NCBI RefSeq assembly: GCF_036785885.1
Contig: NC_092312.1
Coordinates: 21,966,001-22,030,000, forward strand
Length of the DNA stretch: 64,000 nucleotides
DNA from: Coffea arabica
Lineage: Eukaryota; Streptophyta; Magnoliopsida; Gentianales; Rubiaceae
Reading direction: 5' to 3'
In this document: piece by piece, positions 56,395 through 64,000 of the stretch
How the letters are laid out: each line of letters starts with the position of its first letter
How positions within the stretch are numbered: position 1 is the first letter of the stretch
Program-made: the position numbers and the translations under genes
The notes under the pieces: generated by a model
Told to the model about the DNA's origin: nothing
What the model saw: only the letters and a program-made list of their open reading frames with translations
Database searches by the model: none

Positions 56395-59275
56395 CTACCG
56401 AGGCCTCAAAAGAATGATTACACGATGATGCCCAATTCTGTCTTCAGTAATGCGACCAAGATGTCGAAGGACCTGCAATGCAATCATCAAGGTTAACCTA
56501 TAAAAATGCAATCTAAAGACCTGCCTAATTTTTGTTTCTATAGGTACTTGTCTCAAGATCATAAAATGTTGCAGCCACATGCCATAACAGACAGGCCACA
56601 CTAGGAGAAAAAGGACATGTTTGTTCAGTATCACTTGGTGTTCACTGTCTCTAATCCTGGATATGATAAATTACTTAACTAAAAATTATATCTGGATTTC
56701 TCTTAAGTTAATTACCCCCCTTCTAGCAGACAATTTGTTATCAGAAAGTGATTAAATAAATACTCACAGTCATTATTCCTTTTCCTGTAGTGTCAAACTT
56801 CAATGTAGGCCCCTTGATATCAGTTTCGAGGAAGAAGTGTTTTCCTTTGATAACCTCTGACGTTGCAATCTCCCTTAGTTCCTGCAGGGCTTTAGCAACA
56901 TCAGATGTTATGCAAATGAATTCCAAGTAACTTGACACCACTAGGTGCGGGTAAGCATGGAAAGGAACAGAACCAATTTAGAAGATTCAAACTTAGATTT
57001 TAACACCAATTTTTTTTCTCCTGTCCTAGATTACAATATTTACAGTTACATATACAGGAATAGCTCCATTAGCAATTTGATCGTGCCATCTTTTCCAATG
57101 ACATGCTTGAAGTGAGATTACTAGATAAGGCACTGGTTTTGGACGCCAACATCATCACAGGCAAACACATCAATATTTCAATTGAGCATTGATGAATAGA
57201 GATAAACTTCTGTGCGAAAGATTTACTCACCAAAGCTCTTTCCAAGGTACTCTCATTCAGCTTCAGAAAAGGAAAACAAAAGCACAATCAGGGTAATTGG
57301 CATGAAGATAAAGGTGAATGAGAAAAAGAAAAGATGCAGTGGGACCTTCTTCCGTGGTGCTGCTATAAGTTGGGCATTGGCATCAGCATAGGCTGCCATG
57401 TCATTAATGGCAGCATTAACCTTGTCCAGTGTGAGCCTTCCTTTCATGTACCTATATGTTGCTAAGTTAGAAGAATGCATGAATTATACAGCTACAAGAT
57501 ATCTGATTTTTTGAATGTATCCTTCCAGGTACTTCGTTTTCTAGTCCAGAAGCCAGAGAAAATAGAGGGCAATACTTAGTTTCGATGGAGGAGGAAATTT
57601 GCAGGAAAGTACTTCTATCAATTAGAGAATTGTTTGTACTAAAGACACAATAAGGACGCAAATAGAATCCTTAATGCTTGATACTCACAAACTTATCTGA
57701 GTAAATTTTCTGGAATATGCTTACTGTGGCAAGGAAGTCAATTCATCTGCAGTAATATACCAAAGTGGTGCAGATGCACGTCCCTTTTTCTCCTGGGTAT
57801 GAGATTGGAAAAAGGGATGACCTTGTCACTCTTCATTTCAAGCAGAAATGGGATTAACATTAATATTGCCATAATTTAACTAAACACAACTGATAAAACC
57901 CAGTGTGGGTGAATAATCTACATAGTACAATTACTGCAGAATACCATAGTACAGAGCAATGAGCTCTCAAACTCATCTGCTGAGAGGTGACATGGTGTAA
58001 ATTACCTTGACATTCTATACCAGGTAATTGTGCTGATCGATTCATCATGACATTGATTCCAGGATTGAGTAATACGTGTACGACATTTTACGACATTTTA
58101 ACAGAACATAAACTAAGAGAAGGATTCCTTACTTTGGGTGCAGCAGGCTCCTCAAGTTTCAAAGACTCAATACTTTGATAGTCTTGGCACTGCTGCGGTA
58201 CACTGGGGACACTGATGAATACAAAGATAGGTGAACCACCAGGCAAACCATAAGAATACAGAAAGATGAACCTATCCTAACACACAAACACACACAGAAA
58301 ATGAACAGATACCAATTTTGAGCAATCTGGTTTCTGCTAGTCATCATTTCAGGCAAATAAGCCGGAACACAAGCAGATATATCCTTCAATATCTTCTGTT
58401 GCCTCAATGATGCCTTTATCAGTTTCTACAATTACAACAAGAATTCAGAATTACAGAAACCACAAAGCCTCATTCCATACCTTCTCCTATCTCTAATCTA
58501 CTTGCACTAAGTCAAGTTGAGAAAAGTTATATTTTTGCAGAATTAAAAACAAAAAAAAAATCTAAAAGAAATACTAAATATCGGATCAAAATTTGTCATT
58601 GCGTAAATCTAATGCAAAATCAGATAAATTAGGGATTTCCACAGAAGGTGGGGCAACTTTGTTGCCCTAATTTACAAGTAAACCGAATCAAACTACATAA
58701 TGACAAATAAATAAATAAATAAAACAATCCAAGATTTTGTGTAGTAAAGAAACATAATCTTAATCATTAACCACCGTTTACGGATGAAGGTCTTAATAAA
58801 AAAAAAATCCTATACAGAAATCAAAGAAATTGACACATTGTACTATATAAAAAAAAGGGAATTTAACGTGTAAATCACATATTACGAGTAATTAAGAAGA
58901 GGATGCTGATTGAATTGGATAGAAATAAGTACTTGGGCTTTGGGGATAGCTTGGCGTTCTTCGCGCAAGCGGTCTTTGATTTTGTGAACCTGAAGCTCCA
59001 TGCCCTTCAATGCTGCATCGATTGCGGTTAAATCGCTGATGTTGCTTGCTGGGTACACTGGAAATTAATGACCCAAAAAACAAAAACAAAAAAAAAAAAC
59101 AAAAGCAAATGAACCAAAAGATAGTCGTAATATCGGCATTTGATTAAAGAGAGAAAGAGGAAGCGAATTACTAACTGTTACGAGCGATAAGGAGCTGTTG
59201 GAGCTGGGCTATCCGATTGTTGAAGGACGTCATCAGACACTCCAGTGAAGATCCTGCTTCTTTCGCCTCCTCCAT
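56395..59275 (-). CDS. SKA1: SKA1 spindle and kinetochore-associated protein (9 exons)
   Basis: SKA1 is a microtubule-binding subunit of the kinetochore SKA complex that stabilises attachments in mitosis. Exons (minus): 59275-59176, 59057-58933, 58425-58313, 58202-58133, 57792-57725, 57451-57346, 57260-57231, 56881-56768, 56472-56395; all phases fit, about 267 residues, near the plant family length as I recall. The N-terminal half is a coiled coil (RIAQLQQLLIARNMYPASNI, IKDRLREERQAIPKA); the C-terminal winged-helix microtubule-binding domain contains RLTLDKVNAAINDMAAYAD, VIKGKHFFLETDIKGPTLKF and VLRHLGRITEDRIGHHRVII, ending LLRPR. Exon 4 uses the inner of two nearby AG acceptors; the outer one gives a stop. 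A G/T-rich leader precedes the ATG. No defects were seen. Confidence 0.94.
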
Positions 59276-61043
59276 CTCCCTCAAAATTCCTTCTCCCCAA
59301 CTAACTCAAAAACTCCAAAATAGGGGCCCCCAGAGAAAATGAAGTGGAATTGAATTCTTTTCTCGTTTTCTGGCGGGAACCCATGATTTTTATTTTTATT
59401 TTTATTTTTTTGGGAGGAGTGGTGGTGGTGATAGCAGCGGGGGTGAACGCGGGCCCTCTCCGAGATCAGTCCAACAGACATTCTAGTTCTACTGTTGCTA
59501 ATAAATTTATTTAATTTATTTATATTTTTGAGGATTATTCTTAGCCTAAGGGAAGATTTTTTTTTTTTTTTTTAAATGTAAGCCAAAGCGATTCAATTCA
59601 AGACCTCTAACTTATATTCCCTTTTCCAAGCCACTTAACTCATTCCTCCTCCTAGCCGTAGGAAAGCTGTATGCTTTGTTCTCCTATTTTTGAGAATTTT
59701 TTGTTAAACTTACACGTTATTGGTCAGTTTGGAAAGTGTTAGTAGAAATATTTTATTACAAAAACTTTGTGAAAAGATACATGAAATTAAGTTAGTTGAA
59801 ACAAAATTGGTTGTAGATATGGGATGAGGCCCCTTACTTTTTTTTTGGTGATAAAATATTAAAATTTGTATTAATAGCAAAAGTTATGTTATGAAACATA
59901 CACAAAAGAATAGATGTAAAGAATAGATACTACAAATTTGACTAATAGAATGGATAAAGCCCTTTCCAATTGCCCACAATTAAAATGAAATAATTAATGA
60001 CTTAGATTTGGGCCACAATTAAATCGGGCTGATTTGGGTTATTCAATTTAAAAAATTTAAAATAAAAAATGCAATTTGTCCTTTTTTCTTGAAAAGTTAA
60101 TGGTTCGAATCCGAGCCACCTCAATTGAGATCAATTGGAAACTTTAACAGAGGGAGAGATGGGTTAGATGGTTTGAGAGATGGAGTGTAAGGGAAAGTTT
60201 TCGGATTCCAAACCTTTACTTACACACTGGGGAAAAAAATTGGAAACCTTAATAGTGCTGAGCAATTTCCCTTTTCCAAAGACATTCTGTTCATTCTTTT
60301 AGCAAACATGCAAAAACTTGTTAGGAGGCGGTCTTCCAATCGAATGTAGCTTGATGGGGCATTAAATGGACCCTTATAAATATTCTATCTTGACTCTTTG
60401 GGCATTTCCCTTGTTCAACTTGAAACCTCTATGAATCATTGATGACATCATCATAGAGAAATAGAGGCGAGATAGATAAGCTTTTTTTTTTTTTTTAATG
60501 TGTAGTCATCAAAAGAAATTTTGTTTGTTGATGATTTGACAACTTTATCAATTTCTTCAAATGCTGATGAACATCTTCAAATTTATCGATTTACTTTGTA
60601 GCAATATTTTGGCTATTAATCCCAATAAACCCAAATATAAGTCATGATTCGTGAGACTTTAATAAGATGGTGGCATGTCATTTATTCCTTCTAAATAGAG
60701 GACAAGAACTAACGAGTTATATATGGAACCGCTCGTCTTTGAATTGAGCTGCCCATATTAACCCGAAAAAGGAAAAAAAGGAAAAGGCGAAAAGCATCCA
60801 ACACCTCTACAATTAGTACTGTATAGAGTTTAGTAATGCCTTGTTGATCTTCCACTTCTTCAACAGATAATTCAACATTTAAATGCAGCAACCAAGTAGT
60901 AATATATTGAGACAATCGTCTTCATGATCAACTTAGGGATAATTAATAAGGTTCAAATATGATTGAAAGAGCTTTCAATTAACTCATGATCATGAAGCTA
61001 TATGTCCTTTAGATTTCCGACAGGATGAACATATACATATCAA
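59276..61043. other. Intergenic DNA between SKA1 and the RGF-like gene
   Basis: Contains the SKA1 upstream region (59276-59480), a T-run near 59557, and a possible SINE remnant at about 60090-60240 with ATGGTTCGAATCCGAGCC, which resembles a tRNA-type B-box. The B-box stands alone; no tRNA cloverleaf can be drawn. No gene seen. Confidence 0.45.
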
Positions 61044-61980
61044 TTAGTTGTGATGTGGAGGATGTGTCCCGACTGGTGCGTAATCGACGTGATACCATGG
61101 TCGTTCCTGTCCCAGATGCTCATCCTCGGAACTCCGAGACGCAGGAATCTCGGTTGTATCTTCATCATTTGCTTCATCTACCTCAGATGTCTGATCAACT
61201 TTCTCCTCATGTTTCTCATCAGCAAGATGATCGTTAGCAGATGGCGATTGAATATCATCCTTCACCTTATCATCTTTCAGGAGAGAGCTGCTGCTTTTAC
61301 CTGGTGCCCATCTCGGTTTTGGATTTGACCCAATATAAACCCCAGCCGTACTTGACTTCTCTTCATTCTGCACAAAAGTTACCCCCAATAATTGAGTTAA
61401 TTATGTTGTTTTAATTAGCAAATGTCAATTGAATGACATCCTTCATGCACCTTTTCATTTTTGAAGAGGGAGGTGCCGATTTTAGCTGGTGCCCATTTGG
61501 GGATTGGGTTCGACACAATATAAACCCCTGCAGGGTTTGACCTCTCTTCATTCTGCGCAAAAGCTAACCTCAATAATTAAGTTTATGGTGTTTAAATTAG
61601 CAAATGTCAATTGAATGGCATCCTTCATGCACCTTATCATATTTCAGGGGAGAGCTGCCCATTTTATCTGGTGCCCATTTGGGGATTGGATTCGATACAA
61701 TATAAACCCCAGCAAGACTTGACTTCTCTTTATTCTGCACAAAACCCTTGATGAATTTATTGTGCATGTTCTCAAAGTGTAAAGCATGTAGATGCATACG
61801 CCCTTAGGAACTAAATTAAGATGCATGAAGTTAGATCAAGATTTTACTAACCTTGACTGAGGAGGACTGAAAACTTTTTCCAGGCTCATTTTCATTGTTG
61901 CCAATTGGCCTAGCGATACATGCATAGACAGCAAGGCATAGCTGGAGAACGAGAAGGAGAGAAGAGGATGTGCCAGACAT
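61044..61980 (-). CDS. Candidate RGF/GOLVEN/CLEL peptide-hormone precursor with tandem repeat exons (4 exons)
   Basis: A secreted precursor of about 218 residues. Exons (minus): 61980-61852, 61734-61633, 61552-61451, 61367-61044, all phase 0. Exon 1 encodes a signal peptide (SLLLVLQLCLAVYACIA). Exons 2 and 3 and the start of exon 4 each encode a ~34-residue repeat, N(K/E)E(K/R)S..AGVYI.SNP.P(K/R)WAP.K, exons 2 and 3 being exactly 102 bp. The acidic region after the third repeat ends in DYAPVGTHPPHHN, directly before the stop. RGF peptides are 13-mers with Asp-Tyr at positions 1-2 (for tyrosine sulfation), Pro-Pro near 9-10 and His-Asn at the end, as in Arabidopsis RGF1; this 13-mer fits each position. 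They are ligands of LRR receptor kinases in root meristem and gravitropism. Whether the repeats are processed into peptides is unknown. Confidence 0.72.
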
Positions 61981-62066
61981 GGGAAGAGATGTACGAGGGC
62001 TAATGTTTTTGGATGATTGAAAAGGCGGAAGAAACTTGTTGATTTCGTCTGTAATGCTGATAGGGG

Positions 62067-62075
62067 TATTTATAG
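62067..62075 (-). promoter_or_regulatory. TATA box of the RGF-like gene
   Basis: The minus strand reads CTATAAATA 87 bp upstream of the ATG, giving a leader of about 55-60 nt and supporting the start at 61980 over an upstream in-frame ATG at 62091. Confidence 0.6.
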
Positions 62076-62099
62076 TACTAATGCAACTCAAATCAGCCT

Positions 62100-63870
62100 T
62101 AGATGCTGGAGCATGCAGATTGTATTTGCATTGTATGGGCGATTAGAGTTTTGAGAACTTTAGAAGGAAGAACAACTTATGGGTGCTATTTCGTACGTCT
62201 GCCTCACATTTCTATTAAAATGAGGACAATGAAGAGAGGTAATTTTGTTCATTTTGCCATGTACATGAAGAGAGATATAAAAGCTAGAAGACAGCAACGC
62301 AATGCCATAAGAGATAGAATCGGTTCAACTTCAAACAATAACTAGAGTTTTGTGGGAAACGTATATTTATTAGAAGGTATTCGTTTGTTCACATGAGTAT
62401 TATTTATGGAGATACAAGGCAAGGAAACAACACTTTGGAAACTATACAAAATCCTTCATCTAAAAGAAGCACATTATCCATCGAATCAATTGATCAAGTA
62501 GGGTGGTTAATTCCTAATCGAGTTTGTAGTTTATATCTTTACAAGCACAATCAATTAGCAAGAGCCTCTGTCCAAACTTTGTTTTTCTCATTTCTTGGCG
62601 TGTTTGATATATATATCATGTTGAACATCTTGGTGTAATACGCTTTGGAGTTGTGAGTAAGACTATTGGATTCGTATTCTTTCTATTACAGTAGCTTGAC
62701 TCTAATTGTACTGCTTCAGCTCTTACATTATACAAAACTTTCGGAATCCAAGTTTTAGTAAGGAGATTTATGAGATAACACTGGTCCAACTTAATTGTCT
62801 TTGCCCAACCGTAATGTCTAGTAGTACTTGCCGTATTGAAGCATGTCTTCTGCACTGCATTATGCATATTTTCAATTCTAAGGTAAGATTTGTTTGTTCT
62901 TTTTTCTTATTATAAACATAATTCAAATTCTCTTCACTAATAGCAGTGCATATTCACATACAGGTAGGTAAGACATCTGCAAATATACACCAGCTATAAA
63001 TCGTTTGTATGGTAGAACAAAGAATTTTCGAGTTTACAAGTAAATGATGGCATTTTCATTGAGTTATTTCATTTTTAGCTTTTTTGAGTAAGCGATGCTC
63101 CTAATTCTTGTGGATTCAAAGAATTAAGAATTGGTTTCAAGCAGAAATACCAATATGCAGTATTAAATTAGGGTTTTAACTAAATTGCAAAATTTCAGTC
63201 TCAAATTTGGGAATGGCTGAAACTCATACTCTTGATGAAACGGCCAGTACTTTCTTGGGATAGAAACTTTGTCCCATTTATCACTACCCATTGCATCTAG
63301 GCAGTTATTTAATTTACCTTTTTAAACGATTGACACCTTAATTTTACTTTTCTTAGAAAATATAACACATAAACCTCACTATAATGACAAATTGACTGCT
63401 GCAAAGTGGGGCAGGAAGGGCGACCTCCTCAAGATTTTAAAAATTATTTTAAAAAAATAAAAGTTTTCATTTATATCCTTATAGAAAATTAGAGTTTGCC
63501 TACCAAAAGTTAAAAATATTTTTAAATTCGCATAAAATGGTAAAAGATTTAAATCATATTCTTGTAAAAAAAAATAGTTTTAAAGTATACATATTTGTTA
63601 GTCTTGCCTTCCAAATCTCAATTTGGTTCAACCAACAAAATGTCCATCAATTATCCATTATTAGACGAATCTGAGATGTAAATATACAATCTATTGCCCT
63701 AATCAAATCGCCATGTATCTACCACTAAATAGTTTAGCACATCTAAAGAGGCAGAGAAAAGGGATGCATAACTGTTACTTTGTATTTTATCCTTTGTTGT
63801 ATCAAATCATAGAATTTAGACATAAAAAATATTCCTAATATTAGAGAAGCTAGGTTAGGCTTAATTTTCT
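62100..63870. other. Intergenic DNA, no gene recognised
   Basis: Several plus-strand frames of 70-80 residues (62103-62345, 62393-62638, 62706-62915) lack family motifs and splice support. The rest is AT-rich. Confidence 0.45.
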
Positions 63871-63871
63871 C

Positions 63872-63967
63872 ACAGGAAAATGGTTGGATTGAGTGGTAAA
63901 GTGAAATGGATTGTAAGTAGAAGATTTTAGGTTCAAAATCTCCCACTTGACACAAAAAAAAAAAAAG
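63872..63967 (+). mobile_element. Candidate short SINE
   Basis: GGTTGGATTGAGTGGTAAAG resembles an A-box region, AGGTTCAAAATCTCCCAC a B-box, and the unit ends in a 14-base A run within about 95 bp. Confidence 0.45.
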
Positions 63968-64000
63968 GTTTAATTTGCTCACCTTATTATGATCCTAAAA

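Noticed and set aside
60090-60240. tRNA gene suggested by GGTTCGAATCC
   Set aside because: Only a B-box-like sequence; no acceptor stem, anticodon arm or A-box can be drawn, so a SINE remnant is more likely.
62103-62915. Three plus frames of 69-81 residues
   Set aside because: No recognisable domain, signal peptide or splice continuation; codon content resembles the surrounding AT-rich DNA.
1-64000. CRISPR arrays, operons or bacterial insertion sequences
   Set aside because: Spliced eukaryotic genes throughout; no regularly spaced repeats or bacterial genes.

Overview
The window is nuclear DNA of a dicot-like flowering plant. It has GT-AG introns, AT-rich intergenic DNA, Stowaway-, hAT- and SINE-like repeats, and plant-specific families (PLATZ, VAP27, HyPRP, GS-OX-type FMOs, an RGF/GOLVEN-like hormone precursor). 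I cannot name the species. There are no prokaryotic features, CRISPR arrays, rRNA genes or convincing tRNA genes. All gene models were spliced by eye.

Layout. 1-7.1 kb: a 1.5 kb AT-rich inverted-repeat element and MITEs. 7.16-8.45 kb (+): an ORE15-type PLATZ gene in five exons. 8.5-19 kb: gene-poor, with a foldback element and a hAT-like MITE. 19.16-22.45 kb (+): a complete eight-exon VAP27 gene. 23.7-34.1 kb (-): three paralogous micro-protein genes interleaved with two seven-exon flavin monooxygenases (FMO1, FMO2). 37.8 kb (+) and 39.2 kb (-): two secreted cysteine-rich proteins, one HyPRP and one degenerate LTP-like. 41-50.1 kb: no intact gene. It holds an orphan first exon, a RIC1 fragment of two exons, and a 3.1 kb AT-rich element whose core contains a virus-like fragment between two ~1.1 kb direct repeats; the block ends in a Helitron-like 3' terminus. 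50.2-53.8 kb (-): FMO3, a recent segmental copy of FMO2. 56.4-59.3 kb (-): a complete nine-exon SKA1 kinetochore gene. 61.0-62.0 kb (-): a secreted precursor with three tandemly duplicated 102-bp repeat exons and a C-terminal 13-mer fitting the RGF/GOLVEN/CLEL consensus.

How it fits together. PLATZ, VAP27 and SKA1 are housekeeping or developmental genes; from memory their Arabidopsis counterparts also lie close together on chromosome 3 (At3g606xx), so they look like an ancestral syntenic frame. The FMO and micro-protein array and the repeat-rich blocks appear to have expanded between them. W-box clusters shared upstream of all three micro-protein genes suggest joint stress or defence control. 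The most notable items are the tandem-exon RGF-like precursor, the micro-protein array, the FMO2/FMO3 pair (with diagnostic insertions and a damaged FMO3 core promoter), and the virus-like fragment in the duplicated AT tract.
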